Assembly: GCA_023663915.1 (NCBI GenBank)
Contig: JAMPGN010000025.1
Coordinates: forward strand, 1-27,471
Length of the DNA: 27,471 nucleotides
Source: Eubacterium sp.
Lineage (GTDB): Bacteria; Bacillota_A; Clostridia; Lachnospirales; Lachnospiraceae
Direction: 5' to 3'
The notes beneath the pieces were generated by a model. It saw only the letters and a list, made by a program, of their open reading frames with translations. It was not told the DNA's origin and ran no database searches. The position numbers and the translations under genes are program-made. Positions 6,941 to 15,043 of this stretch are shown here, piece after piece. How positions within the stretch are numbered: position 1 is the stretch's first letter; each line of letters begins with the position of its first letter.

Positions 6941-8017
6941 CTAATTCTCCCCCATCCTCAACAATTTCGCGCTCTGGTCCGCCGCAATGCACGCATCAAC
7001 GATCTCCTGAATATCGCCGTTCATCACCTTATCCAGTTTATAGATCGTCAGATTGATGCGGTGATCTGTCACACGTCCCTGCGGGAAATTGTAGGTTCTG
7101 ATCTTCTCCGAACGGTCGCCCGTCCCGATCTGGCTGCGGCGCATCTCCGCCTCCGCGTCATGGCGCTGTTGCTGCTCAATGTCATAGAGTTTTGCCCGCA
7201 AAAGTGCAAAAGCCTTCGCTTTGTTCTGAATCTGCGACTTCTCAGTCTGGCTATACACCACGATCCCCGTCGGATAGTGGGTCAGACGAACCGCCGAATC
7301 CGTCGTGTTCACGCATTGCCCGCCATTTCCCGATGCTCTCATGACGTCTATTCGTATATCTTTATCCTCAATAACGATATCTATATCTTCATCCGCCTCC
7401 GGCATTACCGCCACACTGATCGTAGACGTATGGATACGACCGCCGCTCTCCGTCTCCGGCACACGCTGTACACGGTGCACGCCGCTCTCATATTTTAAAA
7501 CAGAATACGCGCCCTGACCCGTCACCATGAAAGTAACGCTCTTCATGCCGCCGATCCCGATTTCCTCCACTTCCATCGTCTCCACTTTCCAACGTCTGCC
7601 CTCGGCATAATGCACATACATACGATAGATTTCCGCCGCAAAGAGCGCCGCCTCATCACCACCCGCCCCCGCGCGGATCTCCACGATGACATTTTTCTCA
7701 TCATTCGGGTCTTTTGGCAAAAGCAGGATCTTTAATTCATGCTCCAACTCTTCCACGCGCTTCTTGGCATTAGAAAGCTCCTCTTTCAGCATCTCACGCA
7801 TGTCCTCATCCGATTCGCCATCCAGCATGGCAACAGAATCCTCAATATCCTGATTGCACTTTTTATACTCTTTATAGGCGTTCACGATAGGCGTAAGATC
7901 ACTCTGCTCCTTCATGAGCGCACGGAAACGCGTCTGATTGTCCGCAACGTTAGGCTCACTCAGCTCATTCATGATCTCCTCAAATTTTCTCAACAAATCT
8001 TCTAACTTATCAAACAT
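6941..8017 (-). CDS. prfA: peptide chain release factor 1
   Basis: 358 residues when started at ATG 8017, which has GGAGG six bases upstream. An in-frame GTG at 8029 overlaps that ribosome site and is unlikely to be used. RF1 reads UAA and UAG and releases the peptide at the ribosome. The stop-codon recognition tripeptide PxT is PET at 187-189 ([10 protein letters not shown]), which marks RF1 rather than RF2. The peptidyl-hydrolysis motif GGQ is at 232-234 ([12 protein letters not shown]). The N-terminal coiled-coil domain covers about 1-100. It lies 83 bases behind prmC, whose product methylates the GGQ glutamine. Confidence 0.98.
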   Translation of the reverse strand: MFDKLEDLLRKFEEIMNELSEPNVADNQTRFRALMKEQSDLTPIVNAYKEYKKCNQDIEDSVAMLDGESDEDMREMLKEELSNAKKRVEELEHELKILLLPKDPNDEKNVIVEIRAGAGGDEAALFAAEIYRMYVHYAEGRRWKVETMEVEEIGIGGMKSVTFMVTGQGAYSVLKYESGVHRVQRVPETESGGRIHTSTISVAVMPEADEDIDIVIEDKDIRIDVMRASGNGGQCVNTTDSAVRLTHYPTGIVVYSQTEKSQIQNKAKAFALLRAKLYDIEQQQRHDAEAEMRRSQIGTGDRSEKIRTYNFPQGRVTDHRINLTIYKLDKVMNGDIQEIVDACIAADQSAKLLRMGEN

Positions 8018-8100
8018 AACTACCTCCACACTGCCGTATGTTCTATATTTCTCTACAATTCACGCGAGTTTTCAACGATTCCTCACACCGTCGATTCTTA

Positions 8101-9027
8101 TCACAATCTCACGCTGTATACGCCACACACCACGCGGTCAAGTCCCGCATAATCTTGAATCACTTCCACTTCGGCATAACCTGCCTTTTCCATAAGCGCA
8201 CGGACTTCCTCACCTTGATCATACCCGATCTCCAGAAAAAGCATTCCGCCGCCGGTCAGATAATCCCCAGCCTGCGCTATGATCTTACGATAAAAGAAAA
8301 GCCCGTCCTCCTGTCCATCCAATGCGAGATGCGGCTCGTGTTCTTTTACTTCAGGCATCAAGGATTCAATAACATCTGTTTTTATATAAGGCGGATTGGA
8401 GACAATGATATCAAACTTTTCGCTGGAATCGAGCTTTTCAAAAAGATCCCCTTGAACCAGTCTGACCCGTTTCCCGAATGTCAACCCATCAGCCGCCCGG
8501 TCATTTTCCGCAAAATGTTCTCCACTCCATCCTAAAATTTTCTCTGCATTTTTCTCAGCAATCCGTAAGGCTTCCTCCGAGAGATCAACTCCCACGCCCT
8601 CACAATCATTGGAATAATGCATAAGGCTCAACAAAATACAGCCCGAACCGGTGCACATATCCAGCACCCGCATTCCATCATGAAGATAACGCAGGACTTC
8701 CTCCACGAGTACTTCCGTATCCTGCCTTGGAATCAGCACATCTTCGTTGACGATAAATGTCAGTCCCATGAAATCCTGTTCACCCGTGATATGCTGTAAT
8801 GGCACGTGCTTTTTTCGCTTTGCGATGCATTCCTCATACCGCTCATATTCCTCGCTTGACACGATCCGGTCGCCATGTGCAAGCAGGGTATTTCTGTCTG
8901 TGCCACAGCACCACTCTAGTAAAAGCCTCGCGTCCTGTTTCGCCTCAGCGATTCCTGCCCCGGCTAACTGCTCCTGTCCCCACCTATAACTTTCTGCATA
9001 GGTCAGTTTTACATTATGATTCCTCAT
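8101..9027 (-). CDS. prmC: release-factor glutamine N5-methyltransferase
   Basis: 308 residues. It uses SAM to methylate the glutamine of the GGQ loop in release factors, which speeds termination. The N-terminal helical substrate-binding domain covers about 1-80. The Rossmann domain has VLIPRQDTEVLVE at 97-109, the SAM loop DMCTGSGCI at 123-131, the acidic strand end GVDLS at 146-150, and the catalytic NPPYI at 211-215, as expected for N5-glutamine methyltransferases. About 20 residues at 163-186 form a longer than usual loop. It starts two bases after the yqhQ stop and is followed by prfA, so modifier and substrate are co-transcribed. Confidence 0.97.
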   Translation of the reverse strand: MRNHNVKLTYAESYRWGQEQLAGAGIAEAKQDARLLLEWCCGTDRNTLLAHGDRIVSSEEYERYEECIAKRKKHVPLQHITGEQDFMGLTFIVNEDVLIPRQDTEVLVEEVLRYLHDGMRVLDMCTGSGCILLSLMHYSNDCEGVGVDLSEEALRIAEKNAEKILGWSGEHFAENDRAADGLTFGKRVRLVQGDLFEKLDSSEKFDIIVSNPPYIKTDVIESLMPEVKEHEPHLALDGQEDGLFFYRKIIAQAGDYLTGGGMLFLEIGYDQGEEVRALMEKAGYAEVEVIQDYAGLDRVVCGVYSVRL

Positions 9028-9029
9028 TC

Positions 9030-10040
9030 CTACTCGTCATCTTCCAATTCTTCATCCACCGGCTCATCGTCCCTCAGCCATGAATCGTCCACCTCGTACC
9101 CGAACGCCTCATACAAATATGCTTTCCAGTCAAAAACCGCCTCCACCGCGGCGATGGCAACCTCGACCATGCTCTCATCCGGCTCCTTGGTCGTAAGTCT
9201 CTGCAGCCACATTCCCGGCGCAGAAATGATCCTGACCAATATATTATTACTCCTGCCTGCAAGACGAATGATTTCATAAGAAATACCCGCAATCACCGGA
9301 ATCAGCGCAATGCGGATCAGAACGCGGTACACCGGATTTTCGACCCGGATAAAGAAAAACAGAATCACGCTCACCAGCATAACAAAAAGCAGAAAGCTGG
9401 TTCCGCACCGTTTATGCTGTTTGGAACTTCTCATAACATTTTTGACCGTCAGCGGACGCCCTTTTTCAATACAGTTAATGCATTTGTGCTCCGCACCGTG
9501 ATACATGTAAACACGCTTGATATCTTTCATCAGGGAAATGCTGAGCACATACGCCACAAAAATCACAATCCGCAGCACCCCTTCTAGGATCGCCATAAAA
9601 GAATCATTTCGGATATACTCCTTAAAAAGAGAAGTCAGATAGTAAGGCAGCACCATAAAGATCGCGATCGCAAGCACAAACGAAAACACCATGACGATCG
9701 CGCTGAACACTTTGTCCGCCTTATCTTTGAAAACCTTGTTAAATGCCTTATCCGCTGCCGTTTCCTTAGCATCTTCATCCTCATAAAAAGATGCCGAGAA
9801 ATTCAGACTCCTCATTCCGAGAATCAAAGAATCCACAAATTGAAATATTCCCCGGATAAACGGGATATTTAGGAGTTTACTCCCGTGCACGATTCCGATA
9901 TAATGCTCGACTTCCACCTCGATCTCCCCATCGGGTTTCCGGACCGCCACCGCATACTGGTCCTTATTTTTCATCATGATTCCTTCCAGCACCGCCTGTC
10001 CGCCGATACCGGAGTATTTCATTTTTTTCTTCTTAGCCAT
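9030..10040 (-). CDS. yqhQ: DUF1385 family membrane protein (YqhQ-like)
   Basis: 336 residues from ATG 10040, which has GAGGA nine bases upstream. A longer frame to 10118 lacks such a site and would put non-conserved residues in front. The conserved start is YSGIGGQAVLEGIMMKN, followed by GEIEVEVEHY. Several hydrophobic helices lie at about 110-190 and 245-285, with the family motif YMYHGAEHKCINCIEKG between them. The acidic C-terminus is very rich in D and E. Function is not established for the family; it is a membrane protein. It is the first gene of the yqhQ-prmC-prfA unit, an arrangement I regard as common in Firmicutes. Confidence 0.92.
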   Translation of the reverse strand: MAKKKKMKYSGIGGQAVLEGIMMKNKDQYAVAVRKPDGEIEVEVEHYIGIVHGSKLLNIPFIRGIFQFVDSLILGMRSLNFSASFYEDEDAKETAADKAFNKVFKDKADKVFSAIVMVFSFVLAIAIFMVLPYYLTSLFKEYIRNDSFMAILEGVLRIVIFVAYVLSISLMKDIKRVYMYHGAEHKCINCIEKGRPLTVKNVMRSSKQHKRCGTSFLLFVMLVSVILFFFIRVENPVYRVLIRIALIPVIAGISYEIIRLAGRSNNILVRIISAPGMWLQRLTTKEPDESMVEVAIAAVEAVFDWKAYLYEAFGYEVDDSWLRDDEPVDEELEDDE

Positions 10041-10140
10041 TGTGTATTCCTCATCTATACTTATCATTATTCTCCGCCCGAAAGAATACCACGCTACAGG
10101 CAGACTTCTTCCGAACATGACTTCGACTTCATGTTATTAG

Positions 10141-10171
10141 AAAAGGTTGAGATATGCACCTCAACCTTTTT
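10141..10171 (-). terminator. intrinsic terminator behind rpmE
   Basis: AAAGGTTGAG pairs with CTCAACCTTT around a short loop. T runs flank both sides, so it could work in both directions. On the minus strand it follows rpmE by about ten bases. Confidence 0.85.
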
Positions 10172-10179
10172 GTACAAAC

Positions 10180-10386
10180 TTATTTGCTTACCACACCGTA
10201 CTTCCTGTTGAACTTATCAATACGTCCGCGCGCCTGTGCCGCTTTCTGCTGTCCTGTGTAGAACGAATGACACTTGGAACAAACTTCAACGTGAATCTCC
10301 GGTTTCGTCGAACCGGTCACAAATGTGTTGCCGCAGTTGCACGTTACTGTTGCCTGATAATACTTCGGATGGATTCCTTCTTTCAT
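10180..10386 (-). CDS. rpmE: 50S ribosomal protein L31, zinc-binding form
   Basis: 68 residues from ATG 10386, preceded by GGAG at five bases. An in-frame ATG eight codons upstream (10410) adds MRKEYGVE, which the family lacks. The N-terminus [16 protein letters not shown] is typical of L31. C16, C18, C36 and C39 form the zinc site (C-x-C and C-S-K-C), so this is the C+ form rather than the zinc-free paralogue. Basic C-terminal tail [11 protein letters not shown]. It has its own promoter in front and a terminator behind, between rho and yqhQ. Confidence 0.97.
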   Translation of the reverse strand: MKEGIHPKYYQATVTCNCGNTFVTGSTKPEIHVEVCSKCHSFYTGQQKAAQARGRIDKFNRKYGVVSK

Positions 10387-10440
10387 CTCTACTCCATACT
10401 CCTTTCTCATCCTATGCCACCGTAAATCGACAGCTTTTAC

Positions 10441-10469
10441 ATTGTAGCATAGGCGTTTCGGGTATGCAA
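10441..10469 (-). promoter_or_regulatory. sigma-A promoter for rpmE
   Basis: On the minus strand, TTGCAT (10469-10464), a 17-base spacer ending in TGC, and TACAAT (10446-10441): a good -35, an extended -10 and optimal spacing. It lies between the rho stop and rpmE. Confidence 0.7.
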
Positions 10470-10477
10470 GACTTTTA

Positions 10478-11824
10478 TCAAATAAATTTCATTTTTTTGA
10501 CCATATTGACAAATTCAAAGTTATTCTTAGTCCTTGCGAACATATCCAATATTTTTTCCACGGCTTCATCCGCTTTCATACCATTTAATGCCTTACGAAT
10601 GATATTGATCGCATCCAGTTCTTCCGGTGACAGGAGAAGATCTTCTCGTCTGGTGCTGGATTTCGGTATATCGATTGCCGGGAATACTCTCTTCTCAGAC
10701 AATTTGCGGTCAAGTACCATCTCCATATTACCGGTTCCCTTAAACTCCTCGTAAACCACGTCGTCCATCTTACTTCCTGTCTCCACAAGCGCCGTCGCAA
10801 GAATCGTCAGGCTGCCGCCCTCCCTCATATTACGCGCCGCGCCAAAGAAACGTTTCGGCATATGTAATGCCGCCGGATCGAGACCACCGGACAAAGTACG
10901 TCCGCTGGGCGGAACTACCAGATTATAAGCCCTGGTCAATCGGGTAATGCTGTCTAACAGGATCACAACGTCCCTGCCGTGTTCCACGAGACGTTTCGCA
11001 CGCTCGATCACCATCTCGGACACTCTCTTATGATGTTCCGGTAACTCGTCAAAAGTGGAATAGATCACTTCCACATTCGGACCTTCGATTGCCTCCTTAA
11101 TATCCGTCACTTCCTCCGGACGTTCATCGATCAACAGAATAATCAGATGCGCATCAGCCGCCGTTCTGGTAATCGATTTCGCCACTTCTTTTAACAAAGT
11201 CGTCTTACCTGCTTTGGGCGGGGACACAATCATACCTCTCTGCCCCTTGCCTACCGGACTCATCAGATCCATGATACGCATCGCAACCGAGGCGCCAGGT
11301 GTCTCCAATTTCAACCTCTCATTCGGGAATATCGGCGTCAAATCCTCAAAATTCGGTCTGCGCATCGCAATTTCCGGCGGAAAGCCATTGATGGACTTTA
11401 CATACAAAAGGGCGCTGAACTTCTCATTCTGCGTCTTTACCCTCGTATTCCCTTCCAAAATATCACCTGTTTTCAAACCAAAACGGCGAATCTGGCTAGG
11501 AGCCACATAAACGTCATTCTCACCGGGCAGATAATTCTCACAGCGGATAAACCCGAACCCATCACTCATAACTTCCAAAATACCGCTTGCGGTAATGCCA
11601 CTGTCCAGCTCCGAAGGAAACTTCTCCTCCTCAGCCCCCTCTCTCTTCGCCGGAACGACAGATTTCACCGCCACTTCCTTGCCAGCCGCCTTGTCCTTCT
11701 CATCCTGTGCCAGCATAGCCTCCACGATCTGCGCCTTCTTCATCGTAGAAGTTCCTTTGATGCCTCTTCCTTTTGCGATCGCCTTAAGATCGGCAAGCGC
11801 CAACGACTCATACTTTTCTCTCAT
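10478..11824 (-). CDS. rho: transcription termination factor Rho
   Basis: 448 residues. Hexameric RNA-dependent ATPase and helicase that ends transcription of untranslated RNA. A SAP-like Rho_N domain occupies about 5-40 ([15 protein letters not shown]). A short charged linker follows at 40-72. The cold-shock-type RNA-binding domain is at about 78-150 ([29 protein letters not shown]). The P-loop is [12 protein letters not shown] at 202-213. [11 protein letters not shown] and the Walker [13 protein letters not shown] follow, then the Q-loop and R-loop region near [14 protein letters not shown] stands five bases before the ATG. A minus-strand TATAAT at 11950-11945 is a possible promoter. Confidence 0.98.
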   Translation of the reverse strand: MREKYESLALADLKAIAKGRGIKGTSTMKKAQIVEAMLAQDEKDKAAGKEVAVKSVVPAKREGAEEEKFPSELDSGITASGILEVMSDGFGFIRCENYLPGENDVYVAPSQIRRFGLKTGDILEGNTRVKTQNEKFSALLYVKSINGFPPEIAMRRPNFEDLTPIFPNERLKLETPGASVAMRIMDLMSPVGKGQRGMIVSPPKAGKTTLLKEVAKSITRTAADAHLIILLIDERPEEVTDIKEAIEGPNVEVIYSTFDELPEHHKRVSEMVIERAKRLVEHGRDVVILLDSITRLTRAYNLVVPPSGRTLSGGLDPAALHMPKRFFGAARNMREGGSLTILATALVETGSKMDDVVYEEFKGTGNMEMVLDRKLSEKRVFPAIDIPKSSTRREDLLLSPEELDAINIIRKALNGMKADEAVEKILDMFARTKNNFEFVNMVKKMKFI

Positions 11825-11944
11825 ACATGCCTCCTGTATTTTAATAAATCATCTAAATCTATATACAATCTTCCGTATACGTTCTTTCGTCTAGGGATTT
11901 ATAATCTGATGTGTTAATCGAAATGATCTATTGTACTATTGCAC

Positions 11945-11950
11945 ATTATA
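11945..11950 (-). promoter_or_regulatory. possible -10 element for rho
   Basis: Minus-strand TATAAT preceded by TG, about 120 bases before rho. The matching -35 region (TTTCTA) is poor. The long untranslated leader would fit rho autoregulation, but no leader element is recognised. Confidence 0.35.
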
Positions 11951-11981
11951 CACTACATTTCCCAAAATAGAAAGCATTTTT

Positions 11982-12011
11982 TTGATATTGCACAGAAATT
12001 ATAAATATTAT
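11982..12011 (+). promoter_or_regulatory. candidate sigma-A promoter for the malic enzyme leader
   Basis: TTGATA (11982-11987), an 18-base spacer and TATTAT (12006-12011). It predicts transcription starting near 12018-12020, just before the structured element at 12024. AT-rich sequence lowers certainty. Confidence 0.5.
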
Positions 12012-12023
12012 ATCATATACACG

Positions 12024-12186
12024 GTGGCAATGAGCAGTGCCATAATGAAAGATGACAAATCGGCTGCTCGCAGACGCATTTGTCAGATTTCAGAGTTTGA
12101 CTTATGTCAAACTCATATGATAGGGCGAAGCCCGTGATGAAGAAAACCGAAGGTTTTCTGAATATGCACTGCGGAGTAATCCCCAC
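12024..12186 (+). ncRNA. candidate structured leader RNA (multibranch, four hairpins and closing stem)
   Basis: Read directly from the sequence. A closing helix GCAGTGC (12034-12040) pairs with GCACTGC (12166-12172), with outer GTGG (12024-12027) to CCAC (12183-12186). Four hairpins lie inside. First, TGACAAATCG to CG-C-ATTTGTCA with an inner CTG-CTCG-CAG (12053-12085). Second, GAGTTTGAC, TTAT, GTCAAACTC (12093-12114, nine perfect pairs). Third, GGGC, GAA, GCCC (12123-12133). Fourth, AGAAAACC, GAA, GGTTTTCT (12141-12159, eight pairs). A small GGA-GTAA-TCC sits on the 3' side at 12173-12182. The element begins a few bases after a candidate promoter and ends about 50 bases before the malic enzyme start. 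It has no U-run terminator. It could be a cis-acting leader such as a riboswitch, a processed small RNA or an interspersed repeat. It matches no family I can name. Confidence 0.6.
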
Positions 12187-12236
12187 TATTGTATTTATCC
12201 ACAATCTAAATCCAGATTTAAGAAACGAGGTACACC

Positions 12237-13388
12237 ATGACAACGAACGAAAAAGCACTGAAACTCCACGAACAATGGCACGGCAAACTCGAAACCGTAT
12301 CCAAAACCCCCGTCAAGACACGCGAAGACCTCTCCCTCGCCTACACTCCCGGCGTCGCAGAGCCTTGCAAAGTGATCGCACAGGACAAGGAAGCCGCCTA
12401 CACCTACACGTGGAAGTCCAACACCGTTGCGGTTGTGTCCGACGGCAGCGCCGTACTAGGCTTAGGCAATATTGGTCCCTATGCCGCTATGCCGGTCATG
12501 GAAGGCAAAGCCGTATTATTCAAGGAATTTGGCGGTGTCAACGCCGTCCCGATCTGTCTCGATACACAGGATACCGAAGAGATCATCAAGGCTGTAACTT
12601 ACCTTGCCCCCGGATTTGGCGGCATTAACTTAGAAGATATCAGCGCTCCCCGCTGTTTTGAAATCGAGGAACGCTTAAAAGAAATCCTAAACATTCCCGT
12701 TTTCCACGACGATCAGCACGGGACTGCCATCGTTGTTCTCGCAGGCATCATCAACGCCTTAAAAGTCGTCGGAAAACAGAAGGAAAATTGCAAAGTTGTC
12801 GTCAATGGCGCCGGAAGTGCAGGTGTTGCGATTACTAAACTTTTGTTAAATTACGGTTTTATAAATATAATCATGTGCGATAAGGTAGGAATTATCGGTA
12901 AAAACACTGTCGGCTTAAACGATATGCAGCAGAAAATGTCCGAGGTAACGAACCCGAACAATGAAACCGGGTTCCTTGCCGATGCTTTGAAGGGAGCAGA
13001 TATTTTTGTAGGCGTTTCGGCGCCGAATATCGTAACGGCTGATATGGTATCTTCCATGAACTCTGATTCTATCCTTTTTGCTATGGCAAATCCGGTTCCT
13101 GAGATCATGCCCGACATAGCGAAAGCCGCCGGAGCGAGGGTTGTCGGCACGGGACGTTCTGATTTCCCGAACCAGGTCAACAACGTGGTCGCTTTTCCCG
13201 GCATCTTCAAAGGAGCTTTAGAGGGACGCGCCGTACAGATCACTGAAGAGATGAAACTGGCTGCCGCCCACGCCATTGCAGGACTCGTGCCAGAAAACGA
13301 ACTGAACGAGGACAACATCATGCCTGAGGCTTTTGACCCGAAGGTGGCTGAGGTTGTTGCAAAAGCGGTGAAATCCCACATTAAATAA
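12237..13388 (+). CDS. malic enzyme, NAD(P)-dependent, short bacterial type
   Basis: 383 residues, the length of malic enzymes without a phosphotransacetylase-like tail. Oxidatively decarboxylates malate to pyruvate, giving NADH or NADPH. The N-terminal domain has LSLAYTPGVAEPC (tyrosine at 36), GNIGPYAAMPVMEGKAVLFK with the conserved lysines at 91 and 96, and the metal site around INLEDISAPRCFEIE. FHDDQHGTAIVVLAGI follows. The Rossmann loop is VVVNGAGSAGVAI at about 189-201. Cofactor preference cannot be read with certainty. A moderate ribosome site (ACGAGG) precedes the ATG. The gene sits behind an unusually structured leader (12024-12186). The radical SAM gene starts 16 bases after its stop. 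Confidence 0.95.
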   Translation: MTTNEKALKLHEQWHGKLETVSKTPVKTREDLSLAYTPGVAEPCKVIAQDKEAAYTYTWKSNTVAVVSDGSAVLGLGNIGPYAAMPVMEGKAVLFKEFGGVNAVPICLDTQDTEEIIKAVTYLAPGFGGINLEDISAPRCFEIEERLKEILNIPVFHDDQHGTAIVVLAGIINALKVVGKQKENCKVVVNGAGSAGVAITKLLLNYGFINIIMCDKVGIIGKNTVGLNDMQQKMSEVTNPNNETGFLADALKGADIFVGVSAPNIVTADMVSSMNSDSILFAMANPVPEIMPDIAKAAGARVVGTGRSDFPNQVNNVVAFPGIFKGALEGRAVQITEEMKLAAAHAIAGLVPENELNEDNIMPEAFDPKVAEVVAKAVKSHIK

Positions 13389-13404
13389 TATTCGGAGCAG
13401 GAAC

Positions 13405-14391
13405 ATGACGCGAAGCGACTGGCACGGAAAACCATATTATTCCTTAGATGCATATCTTAAGAATACTTATGGCAGGAAATTATATAAGATCGCGATCGAT
13501 GCCGGTTTTACCTGTCCTAACAGGGATGGCACGCTAGGACGCGGTGGCTGTATTTTCTGCAGTGCCGGTGGCAGTGGAGAATATGCGGTTCCAACGACAG
13601 AATACGCTTCTGTTGCCAAGCAGATTACAGCCGGGATCTCCCTATTTCGCAAGTCGAAAGCGGATCGGCTCACCCCCTTCCTCACAGACTCAGAAAGCCC
13701 TCGTTTTATCGCATATTTTCAGGCGTACACAAACACATACGGTCCTGTGCCGCATCTTCGCACCCTCTATACGGAAGCGTTGAAAGAATCTTCCGTCGCA
13801 GGTATATCCATTGCGACGAGACCGGACTGCATCACAGAAAATATTGCAGTCATGTTAGCTGATCTCCGTACAGAATTTCCGGACAAATTTGTCTGGATCG
13901 AGTTAGGACTCCAGACGATTCATTATAAAACTGCCAATTGGATCAGGCGCGGCTATCCACTGCCTGCTTATGATAAATGCAGCGATCTGCTGCGACAAGC
14001 CGACATACCGTTCATTACCCATGTGATCTTAGGATTGCCTTATGAACTAGAAGAACAGGTGTTATCAACCATCGCCTATTTAAACAAAAGCGGCACATGG
14101 GGCATAAAACTGCAGCTTCTTCATGTACTGCGTGGCACTGATCTGGCAGAACTCTATGCGCAGGGCGATTACGTTCCCTTATCACAGGAAGCCTATACGA
14201 ATCTTGTGATCGATTGCCTGGAACATCTTTCTCCCGACATCGTAGTACACCGACTCACGGGAGATGGCGCAAAAAATTTGCTGCTCGCTCCCCTTTGGAG
14301 TCTGGACAAGCGCGGCGTTCTCAACACGCTGCACCATACCATGAAACTTCGCGGCGCCTATCAAGGGTGCATGTACCGACCTGACAGATAA
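13405..14391 (+). CDS. ytqA: TIGR01212 family radical SAM protein (YtqA-like)
   Basis: 328 residues. Radical SAM enzymes use a 4Fe-4S cluster to cleave SAM and form a 5'-deoxyadenosyl radical. The cluster cysteines are C37, C49 and C52 in FTCPNRDGTLGRGGCIFCSAG, the wide C-x11-C-x2-C spacing of the TIGR01212 group rather than the usual C-x3-C-x2-C. Further family stretches are IAYFQAYTNTYGP, SIATRPDC, WIELGLQT and THVILGLPYE. The substrate is unknown to me. It starts 16 bases after the malic enzyme and is probably co-transcribed. An AT-only hairpin (AATAAC to GTTATT near 14402-14417) follows and is too weak to call a terminator. Confidence 0.93.
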   Translation: MTRSDWHGKPYYSLDAYLKNTYGRKLYKIAIDAGFTCPNRDGTLGRGGCIFCSAGGSGEYAVPTTEYASVAKQITAGISLFRKSKADRLTPFLTDSESPRFIAYFQAYTNTYGPVPHLRTLYTEALKESSVAGISIATRPDCITENIAVMLADLRTEFPDKFVWIELGLQTIHYKTANWIRRGYPLPAYDKCSDLLRQADIPFITHVILGLPYELEEQVLSTIAYLNKSGTWGIKLQLLHVLRGTDLAELYAQGDYVPLSQEAYTNLVIDCLEHLSPDIVVHRLTGDGAKNLLLAPLWSLDKRGVLNTLHHTMKLRGAYQGCMYRPDR

Positions 14392-14472
14392 TTGCATTTG
14401 TAATAACCATTGTTATTTATTAGTCGATATCGCAGTTTTGTCTGCGTAGCAAATACATAGAAAGGCTTATTC

Positions 14473-14988
14473 ATGACACAAGACCCGTTAACCCTATACA
14501 AATTAATCGTGCTCTATATGCTTGATCGTGTCACTTTTCCCCTGACCAAAGCCCAGGTCGGGAATTTTATACTGGAAAAGGAATACACCAATTTTCTGAC
14601 CTTACAGCAGGTAATCTCGGAACTGACCGACGCCGATCTCGTAGAGGCAAGATCAAGCCGCAACCGCACGTATTTAGCAATCACCGCTGAGGGCAGACAG
14701 ACGCTCTCTTTCTTTGAAAAACAGATCAATGCTTCCATCAAAGAGGAGATCAATGCTTTTTTTCATGAGAATGAACTGGAGATGCGTAACGAGACATCCA
14801 TCCTCTCCGATTACTACAAAGCCGTTTCCGGCGAGTACGAAGCACATTTACTGGCAAAAGAAAAGGACGTAAAGATTGTTGAGATCACTCTTTCCGTCCC
14901 CGATGAAGATACCGCTTCCGCCATCTGCGCCAACTGGCAGAAAAAGAATCAGGATATCTATCAATATATCATCAAACAATTATTCTGA
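14473..14988 (+). CDS. DUF4364 family winged-helix protein
   Basis: 171 residues. The N-terminal half (about 5-85) reads as a winged helix: LTLYKLIVLYMLDRV, LTKAQVGNFILEKEYTNFLT, LQQVISELTDADLVEA, and a wing with RTYLAITAEGRQTL. This layout is shared by PadR- or MarR-like regulators and by DUF4364. The C-terminal half is a mixed helix-strand domain ending KKNQDIYQYIIKQL. Probably a cytoplasmic DNA-binding regulator, with targets unknown. AAAGG lies eight bases before the ATG. It follows the radical SAM gene by 81 bases and converges with the minus-strand DUF5722 gene. Confidence 0.85.
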   Translation: MTQDPLTLYKLIVLYMLDRVTFPLTKAQVGNFILEKEYTNFLTLQQVISELTDADLVEARSSRNRTYLAITAEGRQTLSFFEKQINASIKEEINAFFHENELEMRNETSILSDYYKAVSGEYEAHLLAKEKDVKIVEITLSVPDEDTASAICANWQKKNQDIYQYIIKQLF

Positions 14989-15043
14989 CTGCCATGTGAC
15001 ATTTTATGATATTTTCTGCCAGACAGCCCATTTTTCTAATTTC

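Noticed and set aside
7061..7498. 145-codon plus-strand ORF
   Set aside because: It lies wholly antisense to prfA, a certain gene; it has no ribosome site and low-complexity, basic residues typical of a shadow frame.
12104..12628. 174-codon plus-strand ORF over the malic enzyme start
   Set aside because: It is out of frame with the malic enzyme across well-conserved motifs and begins within the hairpins of the structured leader; the product is arginine-rich nonsense.
12851..13453. 200-codon minus-strand ORF
   Set aside because: Antisense to the C-terminal half of the malic enzyme; no ribosome site or recognisable domain.
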